From Niabella pedocola (GTDB lineage: Bacteria > Bacteroidota > Bacteroidia > Chitinophagales > Chitinophagaceae): a stretch of 64,000 nt of DNA. Under the pieces are notes generated by a model, which was given only the letters and a program-made list of their open reading frames with translations, was not told where the DNA came from and made no database searches. Within the stretch, counting starts at the first letter, position 1. Every line of letters begins with the position of its first letter. Of this stretch, positions 34,404-44,304 are shown in pieces. The translations under genes were made by a program, and so were the position numbers. The DNA is taken from positions 62,001 to 126,000 of the forward strand of contig NZ_JAJNEC010000005.1 in assembly GCF_021044425.1 (NCBI RefSeq), read 5' to 3'.

Positions 34404-34411
34404 TACCTTTG
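34404..34411 (+). promoter_or_regulatory. Candidate -7 box for the efflux gene
   Basis: TACCTTTG matches TAnnTTTG exactly. It ends 10 bases before the ATG at 34422, which would give a very short or near-leaderless transcript. A matching -33 TTG is not obvious. Confidence 0.4.
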
Positions 34412-34421
34412 CTCCTGATTT

Positions 34422-35654
34422 ATGAAGGAGCAAAGGTTTATTCGTTTACTGATACTGGGTTTGTTATCCGCTATCGGTCCGTTTTCCATCGACATGTACC
34501 TCCCGGGTTTCCCGGATATTGCAAAAGACCTGCATACCAATGTGAGCAAGGTTTCGCTTACCCTTTCCGGTTTTTTCATCGGCATTTCGATCGGGCAGCT
34601 GCTCTATGGACCGTTGCTGGATAAATACGGGCGCAAAAAGCCGCTGTATATCGGCATGGCCTTATATATTGTAGCGTCCTTTGGTTGTGCCATGGCCAGT
34701 TCCATTGAAATGCTCATTGCGCTGCGGTTTTTCCAGGCCATCGGCGGTTGTGTGGGCATGGTGGCATCGCGGGCTATTGTGAGGGATCTTTTTGATGTAC
34801 GCGAAAACGCCAAAATATTCTCCCTGCTGATGCTGGTGGTGGGCGTATCGCCGATCATCGCTCCAACAGCAGGCGGATACCTGGCCGCAGCCTTTGGATG
34901 GCAGGCCATTTTCATCGTACTGGGCATCATCGGTACGGTAATCCTTACCATGGTGATTTTCCTGTTGCCCGAGTCAAAAAAGCCCGATCCGGATTATTCC
35001 CTCTACCCGAGGTCGATCCTTGGAAAATTTGGAGCCGTATTCCGGGAGCAGCAATTTGTTACCTACGCCTTTGCCGGATCCTTTACAGCGGCCGGCCTCT
35101 ATGCTTATATTGCAGGCTCGCCCCATGTATTTATGGAGCTTTTTGGGGTGAGTGAAAAAGTGTATGGCTGGATCTTTACCATTGTAGCTGCGGGGCTGGT
35201 AGCAGCTACGCAGATCAACGCCCGCATCCTGCGCAAATATCCCAGCGAGTACATCATTCCCAGGGCCATCAGTTTCCAAACCCTGGCCGGGGTATTGTTG
35301 CTCACAGGATTTGCGTTGAACTGGTGGGGACTGTACAGCAGCATCGCACTCTGTTGTATGTTCCTGGCCTGCCAGGGTTTTACCTTTCCGAATGCCTCCG
35401 CCCTGGCCATCGCTCCTTTTGCACAAAATGCCGGAAGTGCTTCTGCCCTCCTGGGCTGCATCCAGATGGCCGTAGGCGCTTTCAGTACGGTAATGGTGAG
35501 TGTATTTCATAATGAAACCGCAGTGCCCATGGGCGGGATCATGGCATTGTGCGCCTTTACCGCGCTCTGCATCCTGCTTTTTGGCAGACGGGCAACCCGG
35601 AAGCGTAAGGAACCGGTCGAATCCCAAACAATTGATATGCTCAAGCGCCTGTAA
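34422..35654 (+). CDS. Bcr/CflA family multidrug efflux transporter (MFS)
   Basis: A 410-residue inner-membrane transporter of the major facilitator superfamily, drug:proton antiporter type with 12 predicted helices. The opening (FSIDMYLPGFPDIAKDL) is the hallmark of the Bcr/CflA branch, and the loop 2-3 motif GPLLDKYGRKKPLYIG is the MFS signature. The later RAIVRDLFD also fits. It stands alone between a broken barrel gene and rplS. Likely exports antibiotics or small metabolites; the substrate is not evident. Confidence 0.92.
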   Translation: MKEQRFIRLLILGLLSAIGPFSIDMYLPGFPDIAKDLHTNVSKVSLTLSGFFIGISIGQLLYGPLLDKYGRKKPLYIGMALYIVASFGCAMASSIEMLIALRFFQAIGGCVGMVASRAIVRDLFDVRENAKIFSLLMLVVGVSPIIAPTAGGYLAAAFGWQAIFIVLGIIGTVILTMVIFLLPESKKPDPDYSLYPRSILGKFGAVFREQQFVTYAFAGSFTAAGLYAYIAGSPHVFMELFGVSEKVYGWIFTIVAAGLVAATQINARILRKYPSEYIIPRAISFQTLAGVLLLTGFALNWWGLYSSIALCCMFLACQGFTFPNASALAIAPFAQNAGSASALLGCIQMAVGAFSTVMVSVFHNETAVPMGGIMALCAFTALCILLFGRRATRKRKEPVESQTIDMLKRL

Positions 35655-35686
35655 ACGGCTTCAGCAGCAATATCCGTTCTTTTTTT

Positions 35687-35717
35687 TTGGAAATTATTAA
35701 TTTCCTTGCTACCTTTG
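35687..35717 (+). promoter_or_regulatory. rplS promoter
   Basis: TTG (35687-35689) and TACCTTTG (35710-35717) are 20 bases apart, matching the Bacteroidota -33/-7 arrangement. The ATG of rplS is 38 bases further. Confidence 0.75.
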
Positions 35718-35754
35718 CATCCCGATATTTAAATCGGACTAAAAATTTAGAGTT

Positions 35755-36138
35755 ATGAGCAGCGCTATAGACTTTGTACACGAACAACTGACCCCCAAAA
35801 AGACGTTCCCCGCTTTTAAAGCAGGCGATAACATTACCGTTAATTACAAAATTATTGAGGGTAACAAAGAGCGGATCCAGTCTTTTAAAGGAGACGTTAT
35901 TAAAAAACAGGGTAACGGAAGCACTGCTACTTTTACTGTTCGGAAGATCTCTGACGGTATCGGAGTAGAAAGATTGTTCCCCTTTACTTCTCCCAACATC
36001 GAATCGATCGTTTTGAACAAAGTGGGCCAGGTGCGCCGTGCAAAACTGTTCTATCAAAGAGAGCGTTTTGGTAAAAGTGCCCGTATCCGTGAAAAACGTA
36101 TGGCTGTTGCCGACGTTAAAAAAGCGGCAAAAGCGTAA
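35755..36138 (+). CDS. rplS: 50S ribosomal protein L19
   Basis: Ribosomal protein L19 of 127 residues, at the interface of the two subunits. The core matches the family: FKAGDNITVNYKIIEGNKERIQ, FKGDVI, TVRKISDGIGVERLFPF, and VGQVRRAKLFYQRER with RIREK. The Lys/Ala-rich tail is normal. It has its own promoter and a good terminator at 36164, so it is monocistronic. Confidence 0.98.
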   Translation: MSSAIDFVHEQLTPKKTFPAFKAGDNITVNYKIIEGNKERIQSFKGDVIKKQGNGSTATFTVRKISDGIGVERLFPFTSPNIESIVLNKVGQVRRAKLFYQRERFGKSARIREKRMAVADVKKAAKA

Positions 36139-36163
36139 ACAATACCGTTATACAATATTCAGG

Positions 36164-36190
36164 ATCCCGCTTTTTGCGGGATTTTTTTTT
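36164..36190 (+). terminator. rplS terminator
   Basis: A 7-base stem (ATCCCGC with GCGGGAT) around a TTTTT loop and followed by a T-tract, 26 bases after the rplS stop. Confidence 0.9.
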
Positions 36191-36378
36191 GCCGGCTGCT
36201 GCTTTCCAAGCCCCTCTTCCGCAAGATCTTGTACGTTGTCCGTTTACACCGGATCCGCTCCTCTGATAAAAAATATCAAAATTATTCTGCCCTTTTTAAA
36301 ACAATTGCATTTTTTTGACGTAATAATCTTTGTAATCTTCAATCTTATATTTAATCGTTCAGATTACGATACAAACCG

Positions 36379-36386
36379 TATATTTG
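36379..36386 (+). promoter_or_regulatory. Candidate -7 box for tatA
   Basis: TATATTTG fits TAnnTTTG and ends 20 bases before the tatA ATG. No clear TTG at -33. Confidence 0.5.
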
Positions 36387-36406
36387 AACACTAATTTTTA
36401 CTGATC

Positions 36407-36634
36407 ATGGCAAATTTTCAATTATTGGGTGCTTTGGGAACCAACGAAATCATTATTATAATGGTGATTGTGCTGTTGTTATTCGGAGGCCGTAAAATTC
36501 CTGAATTGATGAGAGGTTTGGGTAAAGGAGTACGCGAATTCAATGACGCAAAAGACAATGTGAAGCGGGAGATCGAAGAGAGCGCCAATACGATTTCTTC
36601 TGAGCCTAAAAGAACTTCACCTACCCAGGAATAA
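36407..36634 (+). CDS. tatA: Sec-independent translocase subunit TatA/E
   Basis: A 75-residue Tat pore protein that moves folded proteins across the inner membrane. One N-terminal helix (EIIIIMVIVLLLFGG) is followed by the conserved GGRKIPELMRGLGKGVREFNDA amphipathic helix and a charged tail. It stands alone, with TatC not in the window, as is common in this phylum. The gatA gene begins 46 bases later and may be read from the same transcript. Confidence 0.95.
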   Translation: MANFQLLGALGTNEIIIIMVIVLLLFGGRKIPELMRGLGKGVREFNDAKDNVKREIEESANTISSEPKRTSPTQE

Positions 36635-36680
36635 GACCTTTTTTTAATATTTTCCTTCTGACTACAAAAGCGATTTTCTT

Positions 36681-38105
36681 TTGCAGGACTTTATTTCTAT
36701 TGCCCGGTACCAAACGCAACTGCAAAATGGTGAAACCACCTGCAGGAATGCCGTTGAAACTTACCTGAAAAAGATTGAAGAAAGCAAACAACTCAATGCC
36801 TTTATTGAGGTGTATGCTGCTGAGGCGCTGCAGCGCGCATCCGAACTGGACGAGCTGCCCGCTCCTCATGGAAAGCTGCATGGGGTTGTAGTAGCCATTA
36901 AGGATGTTATCTGCCATAAAGGACATACCGTAACCGCCGCATCCAGGATACTGGAAGGGTTTACTTCCGTATTCTCCGCAACGGCGGTAGAGCGGCTTTT
37001 AGCTGAAGGCGCCATTATCATCGGCAGGGTCAACTGCGATGAATTTGCAATGGGCTCCACCAACGAAAATTCTGCCTACGGAAAGGTATTGAACGCTGCA
37101 GACCAAAGCCGTATTCCCGGTGGTTCATCGGGAGGGTCGGCAGTAGCCGTACAGGCCGGGCTCTGCATGGTGTCGCTGGGCAGTGATACGGGCGGTTCCG
37201 TTCGGCAACCGGCCGATTTTTGCGGTATCATCGGGCTAAAGCCCACCTATGGCCGTGTATCGCGCTACGGGCTTATCGCCTATGCGTCTTCTTTTGACCA
37301 GATCGGCGTTTTTGCCAAAACCATCCCCGATACGGCATTGGTGCTGGAAGTGATCTCCGGTGCGGATGCATACGATAGTACCGTATCCCAACAACCGGTT
37401 CCAGCCTATTCCCAACAGCTCGAAAAAGACCGCCGGTATAAAATTGCCTATTTCCCGGAAGCCCTGGAACATGAAAGCCTGGATCCGGAGATCGCCCGTG
37501 CGATCAAAGATCAGTTGCACCAGTGGGAAGCCCAGGGGCATGCCGTAGCACCGGTGCATTTCGACCTGCTGGATTATATTGTTCCTACCTATTATGTGCT
37601 TACCACGGCCGAAGCCTCTTCGAACCTTTCCAGGTTTGATGGTGTAAAATATGGATACCGGTCGGCGGCCGATAATCATACCGAACTCGACGATTTTTAC
37701 AAAAGGAATCGCTCAGAAGGATTTGGAAAGGAAGTAAAAAGAAGGATCCTGCTGGGTAACTTCGTTTTAAGTTCCGGCTATTATGATGCATACTTTACCC
37801 AGGCTCAGAAAGTACGGCGCATTTTAACAAATAATTTACAATTGATTTTCAAGGAGTTCGATTTTATTTGTTTACCCACTGCGCCCTCGGTAGCCTTCAA
37901 AATCGGTGAAAAATCGAAGGATCCGATTGCCATGTATATTGCTGATATCTACACCGTTATGGCCAATCTTACAGGAGTACCGGCCATCTCGCTTCCTATG
38001 TTTACCCATCCAACCCACCAGATGCCTTTTGGCGTCCAGTTAATGGCAGCACCCTTTAATGAATTATCTTTGCTGTCTTTTAGCAACAATAATTTAGCTT
38101 CATAA
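36681..38105 (+). CDS. gatA: Asp/Glu-tRNA amidotransferase subunit A
   Basis: Amidase subunit of the GatCAB complex that converts Glu-tRNA(Gln) or Asp-tRNA(Asn) to the amide form, 474 residues. The start is a TTG codon at 36681: an in-frame stop at 36645 and no ATG in between rule out an earlier start, and the resulting DFISIARYQTQLQNGETTC opening fits the family. The Ser-Ser-Lys triad lies in VVVAIKD (Lys), PGGSSGGSAVAV and GSDTGGSVRQPADFCG. gatB and gatC are not in the window. Confidence 0.95.
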   Translation: MQDFISIARYQTQLQNGETTCRNAVETYLKKIEESKQLNAFIEVYAAEALQRASELDELPAPHGKLHGVVVAIKDVICHKGHTVTAASRILEGFTSVFSATAVERLLAEGAIIIGRVNCDEFAMGSTNENSAYGKVLNAADQSRIPGGSSGGSAVAVQAGLCMVSLGSDTGGSVRQPADFCGIIGLKPTYGRVSRYGLIAYASSFDQIGVFAKTIPDTALVLEVISGADAYDSTVSQQPVPAYSQQLEKDRRYKIAYFPEALEHESLDPEIARAIKDQLHQWEAQGHAVAPVHFDLLDYIVPTYYVLTTAEASSNLSRFDGVKYGYRSAADNHTELDDFYKRNRSEGFGKEVKRRILLGNFVLSSGYYDAYFTQAQKVRRILTNNLQLIFKEFDFICLPTAPSVAFKIGEKSKDPIAMYIADIYTVMANLTGVPAISLPMFTHPTHQMPFGVQLMAAPFNELSLLSFSNNNLAS

Positions 38106-38180
38106 TCGTTATCTTAAAGCTTACACTCCAAACTGCGTTTTTTATAAAAGTTCTATTATTAAAACACGACAGAAAAAATA

Positions 38181-39224
38181 ATGAGCAGAAATAAGTTAAC
38201 TGTTTTTATCGGCAGTTCAATCATGTCGCTTTGTGCCCTTACGTCGGCGCATGCCCAGTTGAGCCCCGTAAAAGAAACCGCAGCGGTGCCCGCAGCGCCT
38301 GTTGAGCAATTGGTAAAAGCCGATCCCAAGGCCGGGTTTAAAGACCTGTTTGAAAATACCGAGCTCAAAGCAGCCAGCTTTAAAGGCATTAAAACGGAAC
38401 ACCTCAACCCCAAGGCTATCAGTTTTGTGAAAGATTATATCGACCGCAATGCAAGAGAATTAAACGAGCTGAAGACCTGGGCACGTCCGTATTTCGATAT
38501 GATGGACGATGTATTATCGCAAAGCGGAATCCCCAAAGAATTAAAATACCTGGCGGTGATTGAATCGCATCTGCGGGCCAACCTGGTATCCTGGGCTGGA
38601 GCTGTAGGTCCCTGGCAGTTTATGCCGGAAACCGCGCGCGGGCTGGGACTGAATGTTTCCCGTGGCCGGGATGAGCGTACCGATTACCTGAAAAGTACAA
38701 GGGCTGCCAGCAAATACCTGAATTATCTCTTTAATCTTTATAAGGACTGGTTGCTGGTAGTAGCCGCTTATAACTGCGGGCCGGGCCGTGTTAATTCCGC
38801 CATCAATAAAGCTGGGAGCAACGACTTCTGGGATCTTCAATACTACCTGCCTGCCGAAAGCAGAAACCATGTAAAGAAGTTCATAGCCACCCATTACATT
38901 ATGGAAGGTCAGGGCGGTGTAACCACCGTTTCCAGAGATCAGGCATTGGCCATGATGAAAACCGTAAAGGATGAGGTTACCCAGCAAAATGTAAAGGTAC
39001 AAACCATCAGCGGGCGCTATAATGCAACCGCCATTGCCAAATACCTGGAGATGTCGCTTGCGGATTTCAACAAGCTTAATCCCAGTCTTGACAAAGTACT
39101 CGCTTCCAACAGCACCTATCAGTTGAAACTTCCCGAAGAAAAAGTAGACCTGTTCCTGCAGAAGAAGAATGAGATGCTGAACGAGTCCATTCAGATGCTG
39201 ATCAACCCGGAGTACCGGAACTAA
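38181..39224 (+). CDS. MltD-like lytic transglycosylase with LysM-type domain
   Basis: A 347-residue periplasmic murein lyase that cleaves glycan strands between MurNAc and GlcNAc. Signal peptide ends at AHAQ (about 26). The SLT domain holds the catalytic Glu in VIESHL, then AVGPWQFMPETARGLGL and AAYNCGPGRV, all family hallmarks. The C-terminal part (about 275-325, TISGRYNATAIAKYLEMSLADFNKLNPSL) resembles a LysM repeat that binds peptidoglycan. It ends in a clear terminator at 39285. Confidence 0.92.
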   Translation: MSRNKLTVFIGSSIMSLCALTSAHAQLSPVKETAAVPAAPVEQLVKADPKAGFKDLFENTELKAASFKGIKTEHLNPKAISFVKDYIDRNARELNELKTWARPYFDMMDDVLSQSGIPKELKYLAVIESHLRANLVSWAGAVGPWQFMPETARGLGLNVSRGRDERTDYLKSTRAASKYLNYLFNLYKDWLLVVAAYNCGPGRVNSAINKAGSNDFWDLQYYLPAESRNHVKKFIATHYIMEGQGGVTTVSRDQALAMMKTVKDEVTQQNVKVQTISGRYNATAIAKYLEMSLADFNKLNPSLDKVLASNSTYQLKLPEEKVDLFLQKKNEMLNESIQMLINPEYRN

Positions 39225-39232
39225 GGTTTCAG

Positions 39233-39258
39233 ATATGAGATTTGAGATTTGAGATTTA
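39233..39258. repeat. Degenerate TTTGAGAT tandem repeat
   Basis: Three and a half units of TTTGAGAT, slightly varied, directly after the transglycosylase stop. Same style as the repeat at 18922. Confidence 0.7.
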
Positions 39259-39284
39259 AATTTAGAATTTCATCCAGATGTCTG

Positions 39285-39311
39285 CCACAGGATCCTCCTG
39301 TGGTTTTTTTT
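39285..39311 (+). terminator. Terminator after the transglycosylase
   Basis: An 8-base stem (CCACAGGA with TCCTGTGG), loop TCC, then a run of eight T. Confidence 0.9.
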
Positions 39312-39460
39312 GTTTAACAGGTCCCCCTGTATTTTGTTTTTACCGCAGAACTTGTTTAATTTTAGAAAGGCTCCTCAAACAGATGCCGGTGATCCCTGCC
39401 GGCGTCCTGTGATCAACAGCCATTGTAAAGGAACCTACATTCAAAAAGTAAAAATTTTTC

Positions 39461-42304
39461 ATGCTTATGAAACAACTGTTTCTGCTCCTGGCAACCATAT
39501 GTTGCACTCATCTTAGTTATTCCCAGGCCCGGTTGATGGAAAAAGTAACCGCAAAGGACAACGACGTGGTGATCCCCTTTAGCCGTTATCAACTTCCCAA
39601 CGGGCTTACGCTGATCGTTCATGAAGATCATAGCGATCCCCTGGTGCATGTAGACGTTACCTACCATGTAGGATCCGCCAGGGAAGAGATCGGCAAATCC
39701 GGCTTTGCGCATTTCTTTGAACACATGATGTTTCAGGGCTCGGATAACGTGGCCGATGAGCAGCACTTTAAGATCATCACCGAAGCCGGCGGAACACTGA
39801 ACGGTACCACCAACCGCGACCGGACCAATTATTTTGAAACCGTGCCCAAAAACCAGCTGGAAAAAATGTTGTGGCTGGAGGCAGACCGTATGGGCTTTTT
39901 ACTGGATGCGGTAACGCAACAGAAATTCGAGGTGCAACGTGCCACCGTAAAAAATGAGAGAGGCCAGAACTATGACAACCAGCCCTATGGTCTTGTTTTT
40001 GAAAACTCCAGTAAAAACCTCTATCCTTACGGCCATCCCTATTCCTGGCTTACGATCGGCTATATCGAAGACCTGAACCGCGGCAATGTAAACGATCTTA
40101 AGAATTTCTTTTTACGCTGGTATGGCCCTAATAACGCTGTACTTACTGTTGGTGGTGATGTAGCTGCTGCAGATGTGGTAAAGATGGTTGAAAAATATTT
40201 TGGCAGCATTCCGGCCGGACCGGCCGTAAAGAATATGGGGCCGATGGTACCTGCCCTGGACAAGGACCGGTATGTTACCATGGTGGATCAATATGCCAAA
40301 TTACCGCGGCTGCAGATCGTATACCCGGCTCCTGAAATGTATACAAAAGAAGAAGCCGCACTCGACTGCCTGGCCGAGATCATCGGGCAGGGCAACAATT
40401 CCCTCCTTTATCAGAAGCTGGTAAAAACCCAGCAGGCCCTGGGTGCCGGCGCTTATAATATGGGCTCGGAGTTGTCGAGTGAATTTACCATCAGTCTTAC
40501 TCCGGCCAAGGGCAAGTCGCTGAAAGAAATGGATGCGGCCGTAAAACAGGTATTTGCCGATTTTGAACAACGAGGTGTTACCCAGGCGGATGTTGATAAA
40601 TTCAAATCGGGGATCGAATCCCAAACGATTTACGGACTCGAATCGGTGAGCGGAAAGGTTTCCCGCCTGGCGGCCTTTTATACATTTACCGGTAATGCCA
40701 ACTTCATCACCAGGTACCTGGAAAATTACCGTTCCATTACCCCCCAGGCAGTGATGGACGCCTATAACAAATACATCAAAGGAAAAGGTTCCGTACGCCT
40801 GAGTGTAGCTACGAAGGACGATCCGGATAATATTGCTGGCAATTCTAAATATGAAATCGATAAAAGCGGCTACAGCGCTCCCGATTATGGTTATGCAGGC
40901 CTCACCTATACAAAAGCAAAAGATAATTTCGACCGGAGCAAAATGCCTCCTGCAGGAAATGACCTGGCAGTAGCAGCACCCGCATTCTGGAAAGAAAAAA
41001 AGAACGGCATTCACTATATCGGCAGCCCGTTAAAGGAAATACCGGTAGTAAATATTATGATCGGCATCAAAGGCGGAAGGCTGGCAGAACCGGCTGAAAA
41101 AAGCGGACTGGCCGCATTATTTGCCGCATTGATGAATGAAGACACAAAGACCCGCTCGGCGGAAGATTTCAGCAAAGAACTCGATCTGCTGGGCAGTTCC
41201 ATATCTGTAAGCGCGGCTACCGACGCCACCAATATTGTAGTGCGGAGTCTTGAAAAGAATCTGGATCAAACCCTGGCGTTGCTGGAAGAGCGTATCCTGC
41301 AACCGAAGTTTACAGAAGCGGCATTCAACCGGATCAGGAATCAATATATGGAAGGTTATAAAAACAACCTTACCCGGCCCGCAAGTGTAGCCACGTCGGT
41401 CTATAACAAGTTGCTATTTGGCAACAGCGCTTTTGGCAGGAATACTTCCGGCACCGATCAAACGCTTGCCGGCATTACCCTGGCAGATGTTGAAAATTTC
41501 TATGCTCATTGTTTCTCCGCCGCAGATGCGGAAGTAATCGTGATTGGTGATCTGTCTAAGCAGGAGATCGAAAATAAAACCGCCTTCCTTGCAAAACTTC
41601 CTAAAACAGCACCGGCCATAAAACAGCTGCCCGATTTCAAACCCGGCCCTGCGGTAAATGGCAAGCCCATTCTTTATATCGTTGATTTTCCAAAATCGGC
41701 CCAAACGGAATTCCGGATCGGGAACCGTACCGGTATGCGGTTTGATGGTACCGGCGATTATTACAAATCCGGCATCATGAATTATCCGCTGGGCGGTGTG
41801 TTCAACAGCCGGCTCAATCTTTACCTTCGGGAGGATAAAGGCTGGACCTACGGCGCCGGGGCTTATTTCAGCGGCAGCAAATACACCGGTTCTTATACGT
41901 TCTATTCCGGTATTAAAGCTGCCGCCACGGATAGTGCCCTGCACGATGTACTGCGCATTATTACCGAATATCGCGATAAAGGTGCCACACAAGAGGAACT
42001 GGATTTTACCAAGAGTGCCAAATTGCAAAGTGAGGCCCGTAAATATGAAACCGGTTATCAGAAAGCCTATTACCTGAGTGACATTTTAGAATACAACCTC
42101 CCTGATGATATTGCAGTAAAACAAACCGGTATCCTGAAAAATTTTAAACGGGAAGAGCTGAACCGCCTGGCGAAGACAAAGCTTTCCGATCCGCGGAACC
42201 TGGTGATCCTGCTGGTAGGTGATCAAACGTTGTTGAGTGCTAAAACCAGGGAACAGTTCCAGGTTGTTCTGCTGGATAAAGAAGGCAACCCGGTTCAGCA
42301 ATAG
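39461..42304 (+). CDS. M16 family zinc peptidase, two-domain
   Basis: A 947-residue secreted pitrilysin-type metalloprotease. Signal peptide ends near SYSQA (about 23). The first M16 domain carries the inverted zinc motif HFFEH and the distal Glu in VKNERGQNYDNQPYG. A second M16 half (about 500-930) lacks the zinc motif, as usual for the structural half; GGVFNSRLNLYLREDKGWTYG is its conserved segment. Likely degrades peptides in the periplasm or at the cell surface. Monocistronic. Confidence 0.95.
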   Translation: MLMKQLFLLLATICCTHLSYSQARLMEKVTAKDNDVVIPFSRYQLPNGLTLIVHEDHSDPLVHVDVTYHVGSAREEIGKSGFAHFFEHMMFQGSDNVADEQHFKIITEAGGTLNGTTNRDRTNYFETVPKNQLEKMLWLEADRMGFLLDAVTQQKFEVQRATVKNERGQNYDNQPYGLVFENSSKNLYPYGHPYSWLTIGYIEDLNRGNVNDLKNFFLRWYGPNNAVLTVGGDVAAADVVKMVEKYFGSIPAGPAVKNMGPMVPALDKDRYVTMVDQYAKLPRLQIVYPAPEMYTKEEAALDCLAEIIGQGNNSLLYQKLVKTQQALGAGAYNMGSELSSEFTISLTPAKGKSLKEMDAAVKQVFADFEQRGVTQADVDKFKSGIESQTIYGLESVSGKVSRLAAFYTFTGNANFITRYLENYRSITPQAVMDAYNKYIKGKGSVRLSVATKDDPDNIAGNSKYEIDKSGYSAPDYGYAGLTYTKAKDNFDRSKMPPAGNDLAVAAPAFWKEKKNGIHYIGSPLKEIPVVNIMIGIKGGRLAEPAEKSGLAALFAALMNEDTKTRSAEDFSKELDLLGSSISVSAATDATNIVVRSLEKNLDQTLALLEERILQPKFTEAAFNRIRNQYMEGYKNNLTRPASVATSVYNKLLFGNSAFGRNTSGTDQTLAGITLADVENFYAHCFSAADAEVIVIGDLSKQEIENKTAFLAKLPKTAPAIKQLPDFKPGPAVNGKPILYIVDFPKSAQTEFRIGNRTGMRFDGTGDYYKSGIMNYPLGGVFNSRLNLYLREDKGWTYGAGAYFSGSKYTGSYTFYSGIKAAATDSALHDVLRIITEYRDKGATQEELDFTKSAKLQSEARKYETGYQKAYYLSDILEYNLPDDIAVKQTGILKNFKREELNRLAKTKLSDPRNLVILLVGDQTLLSAKTREQFQVVLLDKEGNPVQQ

Positions 42305-42486
42305 TCTTTTTTATAGCAGCGGAAATGGCTAACGGCTGGCGGGTAAGCAGATAAGGGATGTTACATAGGCGTCCTTCCTACCCGCCCTCCGGTTGCCTTA
42401 CCGCACAACCTTTGCCGTTTTATAGCTCCGTTAACAAAACAGCAAACCGCAATGAGCTATCTTAGGCCTTATTAAATAACCACTGT

Positions 42487-43116
42487 ATGCTGGAGATCAC
42501 ATCTGTTACCAAACGGTATAACCGTCAGTTGATCCTCAACATTCCATCACTCCGGCTTCCAAAGGGTATTTACTGGCTGAAAGGAGAAAACGGCTCGGGC
42601 AAAACCACCTTTTTAAAAATGACGGCGGCGCTGATCCCGTTTGACGGCAGCATCTCGGTGGGTGGCATTTCACAAACAAACGCTCCTCTTCTTTACCGGC
42701 AGCGGATCAGTTGGGCGGAGGCCGAACCTTTGTATCCCGGCTTTTTAACCGGCCAAGAGTTGATTACGCTTTACCGGAAGATCCGGAAATCTCCCCCGGA
42801 AGAAAGTGCTGCGCTGATACGCTTGTTTGGCGCTGCTTCCTACATACATAACCCGGTAGCCACCTATTCGGCCGGCATGCTCAAAAAGCTTTCGCTGATC
42901 CTTGCATTTACCGGCGTTTCAAAACTGGACCTCCTCTTGCTGGATGAGCCCTTTATTACCCTGGATGCGCCGGCCTGCAACCAACTGGTACAACTACTGC
43001 TGGACCAACAGCAGCAGGGCCGCTCGTTTATATTAAGCTCCCACCAGGATCCCGGCCCGGACCTGCTGCCGTTCTGCAGGGAACTCATGGTTGACAACAA
43101 AACGATCCGCTATTGA
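42487..43116 (+). CDS. ABC transporter ATP-binding protein
   Basis: A 209-residue ATPase. Walker A GENGSGKTT (about 33-41), Walker B LLLLDEP and an H-loop SSHQ are intact. The signature, usually LSGGQ, is YSAGM, a variant seen in some exporter ATPases. The next gene, a membrane protein, begins with a 4-base overlap, so the two form one two-gene exporter module in the inner membrane. Substrate unknown. Confidence 0.9.
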   Translation: MLEITSVTKRYNRQLILNIPSLRLPKGIYWLKGENGSGKTTFLKMTAALIPFDGSISVGGISQTNAPLLYRQRISWAEAEPLYPGFLTGQELITLYRKIRKSPPEESAALIRLFGAASYIHNPVATYSAGMLKKLSLILAFTGVSKLDLLLLDEPFITLDAPACNQLVQLLLDQQQQGRSFILSSHQDPGPDLLPFCRELMVDNKTIRY

Positions 43117-44234
43117 GCCCCTTGTTCCGCATATTTTACCAATCTTTTGTAAAGCCCTTTTACAGGGAAAATGCGGGCACTTTTGTATTTGTATTTACCA
43201 TGTTCTTTTTTGTAGTGGGCACCGTAGATGGTGCGGGGCTCTTTAAATATCATTATGGACTGATAAAAGCCCTGCTGGGCATTCCTGCGTTCCTGGTGAT
43301 CGCAATCCTGTTGTGGGGGTTTTATGCACGCAAATGTGCCGTGTTTATCACCCAGCTGCTACAGCAGCCCCCGTACCGGTTCTTTTCTGTTTTCAGAAAT
43401 CTGCCCCGGAGGCTCCAGTATACACTTTTCGCCATTACGGATTTCATCCTGCTGCTGCCGCTGACCTTCTACCTGGTACTGGTCATTACCGAGGGGTTTT
43501 ATCTGCAGCGCGTTACCGCAACAATAATTGTGTTAATCCTGCTCGTCGCATGTGGCACCCTGCTTCCAGCATGGCATGTATACGTATTAAATAACCCTGA
43601 AAGAAGCCGCTTTTTTTTAAAGGGATTCAAAGGTCCTGCGGCCAACCCCATGCTGTTTTATTCCGGCATCCTTATCCGCGCTGTTCAGCAAACACAAAAG
43701 CTTGCCTGGTTGGGTATCAAGCTGTATACCTGTACCGTTTTGTACTTTACAAGCGCAAATAACCAGCTGGCACCGGACGATCTGCAGCTCACGTTTCTGC
43801 TCTTCAGTTTTGGCATCCTGGCTAATGGCGTATTTATCAACCGGCTTCGCAGGTATGAAGAGCAATATCTTTCATTTTACCGGAGCCTTCCGGTGTCTGT
43901 TGCAAAACGGTTTATAACCTATGCCTTATACTGCTGGGTGCTGGTGCTTCCGGAACTGGTATTGTTATTTTTTCTTTCGGGACGGTATCTGAACAGCCGC
44001 ACTGCATTTTTCTTTGGCACTTATGCATTTTCTGCCGTTCTCCTGCTCCTGGGCATCAGCTTTGTAAAACAGGTAACCGTTAAACCCCTGGCAGCCATCC
44101 TGCTCCTGTTGTTCTTTACAGGATATTTTATCATGATGGCTTCCGGCATCGGCCTTATCAGCCTGGTATTCTTTCCCGGTGCAGTGATCCTTTTTCTGAC
44201 CCGGTATTATCGATCGGAAGCGATTGTGTCCTGA
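43113..44234 (+). CDS. ABC transporter permease-like membrane protein
   Basis: A 373-residue integral membrane protein with roughly eight to ten hydrophobic segments (for example FVFVFTMFFFVVGTV, AFLVIAILLWGFYA, FILLLPLTFYLVLVI). The start is the TTG at 43113, overlapping the ATPase stop as TTGA, a classic coupled arrangement. I cannot name the family beyond membrane partner of the upstream ATPase; an ABC-2-like exporter is the likely class. Confidence 0.75.
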   Translation: MSPLFRIFYQSFVKPFYRENAGTFVFVFTMFFFVVGTVDGAGLFKYHYGLIKALLGIPAFLVIAILLWGFYARKCAVFITQLLQQPPYRFFSVFRNLPRRLQYTLFAITDFILLLPLTFYLVLVITEGFYLQRVTATIIVLILLVACGTLLPAWHVYVLNNPERSRFFLKGFKGPAANPMLFYSGILIRAVQQTQKLAWLGIKLYTCTVLYFTSANNQLAPDDLQLTFLLFSFGILANGVFINRLRRYEEQYLSFYRSLPVSVAKRFITYALYCWVLVLPELVLLFFLSGRYLNSRTAFFFGTYAFSAVLLLLGISFVKQVTVKPLAAILLLLFFTGYFIMMASGIGLISLVFFPGAVILFLTRYYRSEAIVS

Positions 44235-44304
44235 GCAAAATCGCCAGGCAGCCGCATAGCCCGGAAGTATCCTTAAACTCTTTTAGAAAAACAGGATGCC
44301 GTAG

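Noticed and set aside
36038..36394. 118-codon frame overlapping rplS and its terminator
   Set aside because: Crosses the rplS 3' end, the terminator and the tatA promoter region.
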